Shown one piece after another: positions 23,854-31,142 of a stretch of DNA of 31,142 nucleotides. A program made the translations under genes and the position numbers. Origin of the DNA: DASUZB01 sp035535495. GTDB taxonomy: Bacteria > Actinomycetota > CALGFH01. The notes beneath the pieces were generated by a model. It searched no databases and was not told where the DNA came from. It saw only the letters and a program-made list of their open reading frames with translations. Location: assembly GCA_035535495.1 (NCBI GenBank), contig DATLQA010000145.1:1-31142 (forward strand). The letters run 5' to 3'. The first letter of the stretch is position 1. Each line of letters opens with the position of its first letter.

Positions 23854-25061
23854 GGCCGGCGCACCACCGCCGGGATCGTCGCCGGTGCCTCCAGCAGCGA
23901 ACGCAGGTGCTCGACCACGACGGGCAGGCCGCCGACGTCGGGCGGTTCGGCCGGCTCGGTCCCCCGCCCGCCGGCGAGGCAGTCGAGCACCGCGGCGGCC
24001 AGGGCGGTTGCGTCGAGCTGTTCCGGCTCGATGGTGCGGACCCAGCGGCGCTCCGCGAACAGCCGGGCCCTGGTGCGCTGCTCGGCGCTTGGTCCCGGCC
24101 GGGGCACGAGCACGGCCGGCGTCCCCGCAACCAGGACCTCGACGCTGGAGTTGTAGCCGGCCATGGCCACGGCCACGTCGGCCGCCGCGACCAGCGGGGG
24201 CAGGTCGCGGATGCTCTCGCGGACCCTGGCCGGCAGGCTCTTGGCCCTGCGTTCCAGGTCCTGCCTGCTCGTCTTGGGCATGAACGGGCCGGTCAGCAGC
24301 GTGGCCGAGCACGGCCGCACCGCGTCGACCGCGGGCAGCGCTTCGAGCACGGTGCGCAGCAGCTCGTAGCCGTCGGCGCCGCCGCCGACCATGGCCACGA
24401 TCTGGGCGCGGCCGTCCTTGCCCTTGCCCGCCTTGCGCAGCTTGGCCCGGGAGGTGGCGCACAGGTACCCGGTGTAGTTGAGCCTGGCGGACACGCCGGG
24501 CGGGAAGCCGTACTGCTCGGCCACGTCGAACACGTCGCGGCGGCCGTAGACGAGGACCCGGTCGTAGTAGCGCTCGAGGGCGTCCATGGCACCCTCGGCC
24601 AGCCATCGGCGCCGCACCACCTCCGGCGCGTCCAGGATGTCGCGGAGCCCGAGAACCACCCTGGTCTGCCCGCCGGCGGCGCGCAGGGACTTCAGGGCGG
24701 GGACCAGCTCGCCCATGGCGCCGTGGGGCATGTGCTCCACCAGGAGCAGGTCGGGCCGGAAGCCGAGCACCGCGGTGCGGAGCAGCTCGCGCCGCAGGGC
24801 CTGCACGTCGCCGAACCCGACCGGCAGGCTGACCGGCCGCCAGTCGCCCGGCCCGACCTTGAGGATCGACGGCAGCTTGAGATGGTCCAGGTCGCGTACC
24901 GCCCCGAAGAAGCCGGCAGCGGGGGAGTCGGCCACCAGCAGCACCGCCGTACCCGGAACGGCGGCCGACACGGCACCGGCGATCGCGCTGGTCCGCCGCA
25001 GGTGGCCGAGGCCGAGCCCGTCCTGGGAGTAGATCAGGAGCCGGGCGCCGTCGCCGCTCAT
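23850..25061 (-). CDS. MurG-like (GT28-type) glycosyltransferase
   Basis: A 403-aa GT-B-fold protein of the predicted glycosyltransferase group related to MurG. The N-terminal acceptor domain opens with LLIYSQDGLGLGHLRRTSAI, whose Gly-rich GLGLGH loop is the MurG-like diphosphate-binding turn. The C-terminal donor domain has IVAMVGGGADGYELLRTVLE and the nucleotide-sugar-binding segment AMAGYNSSVEVLVAGTPAVL followed by VPRPGPSAEQRTRA. No membrane helix. It is joined to the kinase-like gene upstream and the phosphotransferase gene downstream by 4-nt overlaps on both sides. Donor and acceptor are unknown. Confidence 0.85.
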   Translation of the reverse strand: MSGDGARLLIYSQDGLGLGHLRRTSAIAGAVSAAVPGTAVLLVADSPAAGFFGAVRDLDHLKLPSILKVGPGDWRPVSLPVGFGDVQALRRELLRTAVLGFRPDLLLVEHMPHGAMGELVPALKSLRAAGGQTRVVLGLRDILDAPEVVRRRWLAEGAMDALERYYDRVLVYGRRDVFDVAEQYGFPPGVSARLNYTGYLCATSRAKLRKAGKGKDGRAQIVAMVGGGADGYELLRTVLEALPAVDAVRPCSATLLTGPFMPKTSRQDLERRAKSLPARVRESIRDLPPLVAAADVAVAMAGYNSSVEVLVAGTPAVLVPRPGPSAEQRTRARLFAERRWVRTIEPEQLDATALAAAVLDCLAGGRGTEPAEPPDVGGLPVVVEHLRSLLEAPATIPAVVRRP

Positions 25062-26149
25062 CGCGCCGACCCGGGGATCACGGGCGCCGGGCCGATCGGC
25101 GCCGCCGGTCCTTCTCCGCCGGAAGCGGGCGGTCCGGACCCGCCGTCCCGCTCCGCCCTGGCCGTCTCGAGCAACTCCTCGACGTCCTCGTAGCTAGGAT
25201 CATCGGCCAGGACCCGCCCGAGCCGCTCGACCGCTTCCTCCCAGCGGCCCTCCGCGTAGGCCTGGACCCCGGCCGCGTAGTTCTCGGTCAGCGCTTCGGC
25301 CTCGGCCGTTGCCGAGGAGGGGGCGATCACGGCCTGAGCAGCCCTGATCGCATTGGCCATCTCGGCCGCGGTGGCGAACCGGCGGGCCGGCTCCTTGGCC
25401 AGCGCCTTGAGCACGATCGTCTCCACCTCGATCGGCAGGTCGGGCGCACCGGCCGCCCGCGGCGACAGCGGTGGCTCGTAGGCCTGGCGCATGAGCGTCT
25501 CCGCCGGTGTGGGCTCGTCGAACGGCACCCGTCCGGTGAGCATCTCGTACAGCACGATCCCGGCCGAGTACACGTCGGTCCGGGGCTCGGCGGGCAGGCC
25601 GAAGGCCTGCTCCGGCGCCATGTAGGCGGGCGTGCCGACGACCTTGCGGGGGTCGCGCGAGGGTCCCTCGTCGCCGGCGAGCATCCTGGCCACGCCGAAG
25701 TTGCCCAGCATCGGCCAGGTCGGGGACGACATCAGGATGTTGGCCGGCTTGAGGTCACGGTGAACCACCCCGTGGTCGTGGGCGAAGGCGAGCGCACCCA
25801 GTATGTGGCCAATCAGGTCGCATGCCGAGGCCGGCGGCAGCGGGCGACCCAGCATGCCATCGAGCCGGCCGCCATCCTCGACGTAGGCGGTGACCATGTA
25901 GGCCAGGTCGCCGTGCCTGCCGTGGTCGAGGATCGGGACGATGCTAGGGTGCTGGAGGCGGGCGACCAGGTGCATCTCCCGCTCGAAGCGCGCCGCGAAG
26001 TCCGGGTCCCCGGGAGAGGCGAGGACGCGCACGGCCACCCAGCGGTGCAGCCCGTCCTCATACGCCTTATAGAGCGTGGAGCCACCGCCCCGCCGGATCA
26101 CCTCGCGGAGCTGGTACTGCCCGAGTCCCTGACCGACGAGGTCATCCAC
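25058..26149 (-). CDS. Serine/threonine kinase-like protein, predicted pseudokinase
   Basis: 363 aa. Residues about 12-270 form a PknB-like kinase domain: Gly-rich loop RGGGSTLYKA, alpha-C Glu in FEREMHLVARL, catalytic loop HRDLKPAN (130-137), activation end GTPAYMAPEQ. Two invariant residues are changed. The ATP-anchoring Lys of VAxK is Arg41 (VAVRVL), and DFG is NFG (Asn150). Both were checked in the codons (CGC and AAC). A TPR-like helical pair (NYAAGVQAYAEGRWEEAVER) follows, then a Pro/Gly-rich tail. There is no transmembrane segment, unlike receptor kinases such as PknB. GTG start, weak Shine-Dalgarno. First gene of the leftward operon; a regulatory or scaffold role for the glycosyltransferase pair is inferred. 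Confidence 0.85.
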   Translation of the reverse strand: MDDLVGQGLGQYQLREVIRRGGGSTLYKAYEDGLHRWVAVRVLASPGDPDFAARFEREMHLVARLQHPSIVPILDHGRHGDLAYMVTAYVEDGGRLDGMLGRPLPPASACDLIGHILGALAFAHDHGVVHRDLKPANILMSSPTWPMLGNFGVARMLAGDEGPSRDPRKVVGTPAYMAPEQAFGLPAEPRTDVYSAGIVLYEMLTGRVPFDEPTPAETLMRQAYEPPLSPRAAGAPDLPIEVETIVLKALAKEPARRFATAAEMANAIRAAQAVIAPSSATAEAEALTENYAAGVQAYAEGRWEEAVERLGRVLADDPSYEDVEELLETARAERDGGSGPPASGGEGPAAPIGPAPVIPGSAR

Positions 26150-26258
26150 CGGGGCCGCTCCGGGTCGTGACGGGGTGGGTGCTGGCCCTGCACACCTCCA
26201 ACCGGTAATTTACTGCGCAAGGGTGGCCGGCCGTCCACCCATCTGAGGGGAGTGGGCT
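26150..26258. promoter_or_regulatory. Divergent promoter region of the two glycosyltransferase/phosphotransferase operons
   Basis: A 109-bp gap with a single AT-rich island (26206-26214, GGTAATTTACTG). TAATTT on + and TAAATT on - overlap there, so both operons may use back-to-back -10 boxes. No good -35 hexamers are visible. GGGGAG at 26247-26252 is the Shine-Dalgarno of the rightward GTG start at 26259. Confidence 0.4.
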
Positions 26259-27386
26259 GTGCCGGGGGAGCATCAGCAGCCGGCTCCGCCGCTGCGTGAG
26301 ACCGGCGTCGCGCAGGTCATGACGTCGACCAAAGTCGACCAGCACCCGACGGCGTTCACCGCCACCGGGTTGCCGATCCTGCAGGTGGCACTGAACGTCA
26401 AGCAGATGACGGCCAGGCTCGCGCCGCTGCTCCACCCCCTGACCGCCGCCAACGGCGACGGCCCCACCCCGGCCGTCAGCTACGCGCGACTGCTCGCCTA
26501 CAAACAGGGCAACCGGGGCACGATTCACTACGACGTCACCGGGCTCGACACCACCGACTCGGGCGGTGTGGGTGCCCTGCTCGGCAAGCTGTATCCCCAG
26601 CCGAGCCAGGCCCAGCGGGTGGACGCGATCCTGCGTGGCCTGTGGGACCAGGCCTTTGCCGACGCGCCAGGGCTGGGCGTGCCCCGGCCGGTCGGCTGCC
26701 TGCCCGAACTCTCGATGCTGCTGTACGTGCCGGTCGAGGGCGACTCCCTTGACGAGGTCCTTGCCGGCGACGACCAGACCGCCTCGACCGCGGCGGTCGA
26801 GCAGACCGCCGGCTGGCTGGCCACGCTGCACCGGGCACGCCTGCTCCTCGACCGGCGCTTCAGCCTGGACACCGAGGTCGTCAACCTGCAGGCCTGGGCC
26901 GCCCTGGTCGCCAGGACCTGGCCAACCCACGGTGCGACCGCGGCCCGCCTTTCGGCCGACCTCCGGGCCTCCGCCCCCGCTCTGGAGCTGCGCGCCGCCG
27001 CCCCGATCCACAAGGACTTCCAGTACAAGCACGTCCTGGTCAACGGTGGCCTCCGGGTGATCGACTTCGACGAGGTCCGGCTGGGCGACCCCACCTACGA
27101 CGCGGCCCATTTCTGCGCCCACCTGCGCCTGCTCGCCTGGCGGCTCCGCCGCGACCCGGACGCGTTCCGGGCGCTCGAGTCGGTGTTCCTGGCCGCCTAC
27201 ACGGGCGGCGGCGGCGAGCTGGCCGCCGCGCCGTTCTCCTGGTTCGCCGCCTACACCTGCCTGAAGATCGCCAAGCAGCTGTGCACCACCCGGGGCGTGC
27301 GGCCCCGCCCCGACGGCGAGGAGCAGCGCCGCCAGGTCGACGTCATGCTCGCCCAAGGACTGGCCTACCGTGACGCGGTCGCCTGA
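26259..27386 (+). CDS. APH-like phosphotransferase family protein
   Basis: 375 aa, cytoplasmic. The C-lobe carries the catalytic loop PIHKDFQYKHVLVNGG (Asp253 intact; Gly of HGD is Lys252 and the usual Asn is His258) and the Mg-binding strand LRVIDFDEVRLGDPTYDAAH. The N-lobe has RLLAYKQGNRGTIHYDV (Tyr81), a variant of the motif shared with the leftward phosphotransferase. A hinge LSMLLYVPVEGDSLDEVL is typical of the fold. GTG start with GGGGAG upstream. First gene of the rightward operon; the glycosyltransferase start lies 17 nt inside its end. Phosphorylation of a sugar or glycolipid hydroxyl is a guess from context. It keeps the catalytic Asp that the leftward paralogue lacks. Confidence 0.8.
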   Translation: MPGEHQQPAPPLRETGVAQVMTSTKVDQHPTAFTATGLPILQVALNVKQMTARLAPLLHPLTAANGDGPTPAVSYARLLAYKQGNRGTIHYDVTGLDTTDSGGVGALLGKLYPQPSQAQRVDAILRGLWDQAFADAPGLGVPRPVGCLPELSMLLYVPVEGDSLDEVLAGDDQTASTAAVEQTAGWLATLHRARLLLDRRFSLDTEVVNLQAWAALVARTWPTHGATAARLSADLRASAPALELRAAAPIHKDFQYKHVLVNGGLRVIDFDEVRLGDPTYDAAHFCAHLRLLAWRLRRDPDAFRALESVFLAAYTGGGGELAAAPFSWFAAYTCLKIAKQLCTTRGVRPRPDGEEQRRQVDVMLAQGLAYRDAVA

Positions 27387-28683
27387 CCTCGCCGCGCCGG
27401 TGGCGCCGCCTGAGACCGCCGCGCCGGCGGCGCCGCACGTCGCCTACCTGGTGCGGAGCTGGCCGCGGCTGACCCAGACGTTCGTCCTCGACGAGGTGCT
27501 CGCGATGGAGCGCCTGGGTCTGCGCGTGCGGATCTTCGCCCTTGCCCGCCCCGACGGCGAGCTGGTGCAGCCGGAGCTCGGCGCGGTGCGTGCCCAGGTC
27601 AGCTACCTGGACGGCCGCGGCTGGCGGGTGGCGGCCGACCACCTCCTGGCCGCGCTGGCCGCGCCCGGGCGCTACCTGGGCACCGCCTGGTACGTGGCCG
27701 CGCGGACCGAGGTCGACCAGGGCTACCGGGTGTCGTCGCGGGCCGGCTGCTTCACCATGGCCGTCCGCCTGGCCGGCCGGCTGCGCGCCGACCGCCGGCA
27801 CGGGCGGGCGCCGGCACGGCTGCACGCCCACTTCGCCCACGATCCCGCCCTGGTCGCCCTGCTCGCCCACCGGCTCACCGGCGTGCCGTGGAGCTTCACC
27901 GCTCACGCCAGGGACCTGTGGCAGGTGCCCGGCGGCGCCGTCGCCGAACGGGTCGCGTCGGCCAGCGTGACCGTGGCCTGCTGCCGGGCCGGGGCCGAGC
28001 ACCTGCGCGACCTGGTCGGACCGGAGCTGCGCGAGCGTGTCCGTCTCGTCCACCACGGCGTCGACGTGCAGCGCTTCCGACCGGCGCCGAGGGAGGGCCC
28101 GCGCCGGTCCGGCCCACCCCGGATCGTCTCGGTCGGCCGGCTGGTGGAGAAGAAGGGGTACGCCGACCTGCTGGCCGCCTGCCGGCTGCTCAAGGACGGC
28201 TACCAGCCCTTCCGGCTCGACGTGTACGGTGACGGACCCATGCGCGAGCAGCTGGAGGCGGAGATCGCCCGCCTGGACCTCGGCGAGGAGGTCGCACTTC
28301 TCGGGGCCAGACCCCGAGGCGACCTGCTGCCGGCGTTGCAGGGCGCAGACGTGTTCGCCCTGACCCCGGTGGTGACCGCCGACGGCGACCGCGACGGCAT
28401 CCCCAACGTGCTCCTCGAGGCGATGGCCTGCGGCCTGCCGGCGGTCACCACCAAGGTTGGCGGGATCGACGAGGTGGTCACGCACGGCTCCAGCGGCCTG
28501 CTGGCGCCGCCCCACGACGTCGGTGCCATCGCCGGGCATCTGCGGTCGCTGCTGGTCGACGAGGGGGCCAGGCGCCGCATGGGCGCGGCCGCCCGCCGCA
28601 CCGTGGTCGAGCACTTCGACGCCCGCGACGCCTCGGCCGAGCTGGCCGGGCTGCTCGCCCCAGGCGCTAGGAGCAAGCCGTGA
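27370..28683 (+). CDS. GT4-family glycosyltransferase
   Basis: 437 aa. A GT-B retaining glycosyltransferase: N-terminal domain HVAYLVRSWPRLTQTFVLDE (SxPxxxQTFxxxE type, seen in exopolysaccharide GT4 enzymes), HAHFAHDPALVALLAHRLTG, FTAHARDLW; then the donor domain PRIVSVGRLVEKKGYADLLA, LDVYGDGPMREQLEAEIARL and the EX7E region GDRDGIPNVLLEAMACGLPA followed by VTTKVGGIDE. The GTG start overlaps the phosphotransferase by 17 nt, and the stop overlaps the exporter start by GTGA. The family normally adds hexoses to lipid-linked or polysaccharide acceptors. The exporter directly downstream suggests that the product leaves the cell. Confidence 0.9.
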   Translation: MTRSPDLAAPVAPPETAAPAAPHVAYLVRSWPRLTQTFVLDEVLAMERLGLRVRIFALARPDGELVQPELGAVRAQVSYLDGRGWRVAADHLLAALAAPGRYLGTAWYVAARTEVDQGYRVSSRAGCFTMAVRLAGRLRADRRHGRAPARLHAHFAHDPALVALLAHRLTGVPWSFTAHARDLWQVPGGAVAERVASASVTVACCRAGAEHLRDLVGPELRERVRLVHHGVDVQRFRPAPREGPRRSGPPRIVSVGRLVEKKGYADLLAACRLLKDGYQPFRLDVYGDGPMREQLEAEIARLDLGEEVALLGARPRGDLLPALQGADVFALTPVVTADGDRDGIPNVLLEAMACGLPAVTTKVGGIDEVVTHGSSGLLAPPHDVGAIAGHLRSLLVDEGARRRMGAAARRTVVEHFDARDASAELAGLLAPGARSKP

Positions 28684-31142
28684 GCAAGAAGAGGAAGGCC
28701 GCGAGCAAGAAGAAGACAAAGGGACCGAGGTTCGGCGACTCCCGCCGCGTCTTCAGGCTGCTGGTCCGCTTCGCCCGCGGTCAGCGCAAGGCGTTCGTGC
28801 TCGCCTTCCTGATGCTGGTGTTCGAGGCGGTCACGGCCGTGTTCGAGCCCTGGCCGCTGGCCTATCTGATCGATTTCCTCAAAGGTGACAAGCCGGTCCT
28901 GGTCACCGGCACCAGGACGACCACGATCGCGATCCTGACGGTCGGGATCGTGGCGCTGGCCGCGATCAACAGCTACGGCGACTCGATGGCCGAGGTCTTC
29001 CTCGCGCGCGGCGGCCGGAAGCTCGGCTACAACCTGCGCGTCGCCCTGTTCACCCACCTGGAGAAGCTGTCGCTCGCGTTCCACAACCAGCGCCGCACCG
29101 GCGACGTGCTGACCAGGGTGACCAGCGACGTGACCGAAGTCGAGGAGTTCATCACCGACTCGGTCAGCGACCTGACCGGCAGCATCCTCGTCCTCACCGG
29201 CACGCTCGCGTTCCTGGCATGGAAGTCCCCACAGGTGATGGTGCTGGCGATCGTGATCGTGCCGGTGATGGCGCTGGTCTCCAGCGGCTTCACCGGCCGG
29301 ATCAAGGCGGCGGCCAAGCAGCAGCGCGCCCGCGAGGGCGACCTCGCCTCGCACGCGCAGGAGATGCTGACCCTGATCGGGGTCATCCAGACCTACGGGC
29401 GGGGCGGCTACGAGCGCGAGCGCTTCGCCCGCCTGAGTGACCGGGCGATGCAGTCGGCCCTGCGGGCGGCCAGGCTGGAGGCCGGCTTCGGGTGGGTCGT
29501 CAGCGTGGCGCAGGCGCTGTGCATCGTCGGGGTGGTCTGGGTGGGGATCTGGCTGATCGACCGCAACACCGCGACCGTCGGCGACGTGGTCCTCTACATC
29601 CTGCTGATCACCAACATGTTCAAGCCGACCAAGCGGATCATCAAGGAGTGGAACACCATCGGCAAGGTCTTCGCGAGCGTCGAGCGGATCGAGGAGCTGC
29701 TGGACCGCGTGCCGACCGTGCGTGACGAGCCGGACGCCGTCGAGGCGCCGCCGCTGCGCGGCCACATCGAGTTCCGTGACGTCAGCTTCGCCTACCAGCT
29801 GGAGCCCGGCCCGGACGGGCAGGGGCCGAGCCTGGCCCTGGAGGACCTGAACTTCACCGTCCACCCGGGCCAGACGGTCGCTCTGGTCGGCTACAGCGGC
29901 GCGGGCAAGTCCACCATCGCCCAGCTCCTGCCGCGGCTGTACGACCCCCACACCGGTCAGGTGCTGCTGGACGGGCACGACGCGCGTGAGTTCACCCTGA
30001 TCTCGCTACGGGCCCAGGTCACCATGGTCCTGCAGGAGACCGTGCTGTTCACCGGCACGGTGGCCGAGAACATCTCCTACGGCCGGCCCGACGCCACCCA
30101 CGAGGAGATCGTCGAGGCGGCCCGCAAGGCCAACGCCGACGAGTTCATCCAGCGAATGCCCGACGGCTACGAGACCGAGCTGAACGAGCGCGGCGCCAAC
30201 CTGTCCGGCGGGCAGCGCCAGCGTCTCTCGATCGCCCGCTCGTTCATCCGCGAGACCCCCATCCTGATCCTGGACGAGCCCACCACCGGCCTGGACGCCG
30301 AGTCCACCCAGCTCGTCCTCGACGCCCTCCACAAGCTGGTCGAGGGCAAGACCGCCATCATCATCTCCCACGACCTGAACCTGATCCGCTCCGCCGACGC
30401 CATCATGGTCATGTCCGCCGGTCAGGTCGTCCAGCAGGGCACCCACGCCGAGCTGCTCGAACGTGAAGGCCTGTACGCGTCCCTGCACGCCAGGCAGTTC
30501 GGGGTGGCCGCGGCCGAGGCGGGAGCTGAGGTCCTCACCCCCGCCTCGCCGGAACCCCAGCCAGTCCTGGTGGCCGACCTGGACGGCGACGACACGCCGG
30601 TCCCGGTGCAGCGCCGGGCCTTCGAGACCGCGCTCATGGAGGTGCTGCCCCTGCCGGCAACGCCGGAAGCGTTCCGCCTGCTCACCGGCAAGATGTCCCC
30701 GCGCCAGGCGGCGCGCCCCGCCCGGCCGCGGGTGCCCGACCGGGGTGGCGACGGCCACGACGGCCACGACGGCCACGACGCCGGACCGGCGGAGCCGGTC
30801 GTGGCGCCGCCGCCGCGGCCGGTGGACGCCGACGGCGCGGACGCCGACGGCGGCGTGAGCGCCACCGGGGCACCGGAGGCCGCCGGCGAGGGGCGGGCGG
30901 ACCGGCCGGCCAGGGACGGGCTCGCGCTCTCGGCGGCCGCGCTGGACGCCGCCACGATCCCGGCGGTCCGGCGCGAGCTGCCCGGCCTGGCCGAGGCGCT
31001 GGACGCCGCCGCCATGCAGCCCCGGCTGGCCGAGCTGCTCAACGACGGCTGGCTGGTCCACGGGTGCTCGGTGGCCGAGCGCCTGTACCTGCCCGGTGCC
31101 GGCTGCACCGTCCGCTATGCCGTCGAGCTGGGCTGGGAAGGC
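28680..31142 (+). CDS. ABC exporter (TMD-NBD) fused to an APH-like domain, 3' partial
   Basis: The frame opens with GTG at 28680 (GTGA overlap with the GT4 stop) and stays open for 821 codons to the window end. A Lys-rich start is followed by an ABC type-1 exporter membrane domain (about 35-330, first helix AFVLAFLMLVFEAVTAVFEP). A complete ATPase domain comes next: Walker A GYSGAGKST (404-412), LSGGQ (508-512), Walker B LILDEPTTGLD (Asp532-Glu533) and H-loop ISHDL. Most half-transporters end near residue 600. Here a Pro/Ala/Gly/Asp-rich linker follows, with GHD three times in a row (692-700), then from about 750 a folded segment ending in RLYLPGAGCTVRYAVELGW. That ending matches the N-lobe motif of the leftward phosphotransferase, so a fused APH-like domain is inferred; its catalytic part lies beyond the window. 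Confidence 0.85.
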   Translation, partial: MSKKRKAASKKKTKGPRFGDSRRVFRLLVRFARGQRKAFVLAFLMLVFEAVTAVFEPWPLAYLIDFLKGDKPVLVTGTRTTTIAILTVGIVALAAINSYGDSMAEVFLARGGRKLGYNLRVALFTHLEKLSLAFHNQRRTGDVLTRVTSDVTEVEEFITDSVSDLTGSILVLTGTLAFLAWKSPQVMVLAIVIVPVMALVSSGFTGRIKAAAKQQRAREGDLASHAQEMLTLIGVIQTYGRGGYERERFARLSDRAMQSALRAARLEAGFGWVVSVAQALCIVGVVWVGIWLIDRNTATVGDVVLYILLITNMFKPTKRIIKEWNTIGKVFASVERIEELLDRVPTVRDEPDAVEAPPLRGHIEFRDVSFAYQLEPGPDGQGPSLALEDLNFTVHPGQTVALVGYSGAGKSTIAQLLPRLYDPHTGQVLLDGHDAREFTLISLRAQVTMVLQETVLFTGTVAENISYGRPDATHEEIVEAARKANADEFIQRMPDGYETELNERGANLSGGQRQRLSIARSFIRETPILILDEPTTGLDAESTQLVLDALHKLVEGKTAIIISHDLNLIRSADAIMVMSAGQVVQQGTHAELLEREGLYASLHARQFGVAAAEAGAEVLTPASPEPQPVLVADLDGDDTPVPVQRRAFETALMEVLPLPATPEAFRLLTGKMSPRQAARPARPRVPDRGGDGHDGHDGHDAGPAEPVVAPPPRPVDADGADADGGVSATGAPEAAGEGRADRPARDGLALSAAALDAATIPAVRRELPGLAEALDAAAMQPRLAELLNDGWLVHGCSVAERLYLPGAGCTVRYAVELGWEG

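Noticed and set aside
22627..27386. Aminoglycoside resistance genes
   Set aside because: The APH-like proteins have non-standard catalytic loops (HGA, HKD) and sit with glycosyltransferases and an exporter. Nothing supports antibiotic phosphorylation.
28200..29978. 592-codon minus-strand frame opposite the GT4 and exporter genes
   Set aside because: Gln/Asp/Arg-rich shadow; the plus strand encodes complete GT4 and ABC motifs.
30747..30779. GGCCACGAC repeated in tandem, considered as a CRISPR-like or regulatory repeat
   Set aside because: Only three 9-bp copies, in frame within the linker of the exporter fusion (Gly-His-Asp); it is a coding low-complexity repeat.

Overview
The window is very GC-rich, densely coding DNA. 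Several traits point to an actinobacterium, probably one without close characterised relatives: GTG starts and 4-nt ATGA/GTGA gene overlaps are common, many genes have a TANNNT box just before the start codon and no Shine-Dalgarno (leaderless mRNAs), and there is a deazaflavin (F420)-type reductase, a DUF3618/holin-X gene set, a GAF-PP2C phosphatase and a Tat-exported sugar-binding lipoprotein. No tRNA, rRNA, CRISPR array, transposase, integrase or phage structural gene was seen. The taxonomic call is inference.

Left part (1-11113): a 5'-truncated FGGY sugar/polyol kinase is coupled to a GpsA-type glycerol-3-phosphate dehydrogenase. Convergent to it lies a DAG-kinase-like lipid kinase coupled to a PhoD-like phosphatase. 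Next is a GbsR/MarR repressor divergent from a two-gene ABC exporter, with a clear promoter and an inverted repeat between them. Then come a terminator, a deazaflavin-dependent nitroreductase-family protein, a polytopic membrane protein, a VOC protein and a small four-helix membrane protein.

Middle part (11142-17950): a 64-aa acidic protein, a GAF plus PP2C (RsbU/SpoIIE-like) phosphatase, and a three-gene envelope-stress-like operon (DUF883-like, Phage_holin_3_6, DUF3618) comparable to E. coli yqjDE. These are followed by a HAD phosphatase, a MarR regulator coupled to a PEBP-family lipoprotein, a gene-poor stretch of about 450 bp, and a DivIVA-like coiled-coil protein whose tail is 20 uninterrupted hexapeptide repeats.

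Right part (18175-31142): a complete carbohydrate ABC importer (binding lipoprotein, ATPase, two permeases) with a hairpin after the binding-protein gene. Then comes the most interesting region, two divergent three-gene operons. Leftward: a Ser/Thr-kinase-like protein lacking two catalytic residues, a MurG-like glycosyltransferase and an APH-like phosphotransferase lacking its catalytic Asp. Rightward: a second APH-like phosphotransferase, a GT4 glycosyltransferase and an ABC exporter whose open frame continues through a long linker into what looks like a third APH-like domain, cut by the window end. Together they look like a system that glycosylates, possibly phosphorylates, and exports a surface or secreted molecule. 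The substrate cannot be read from the sequence.
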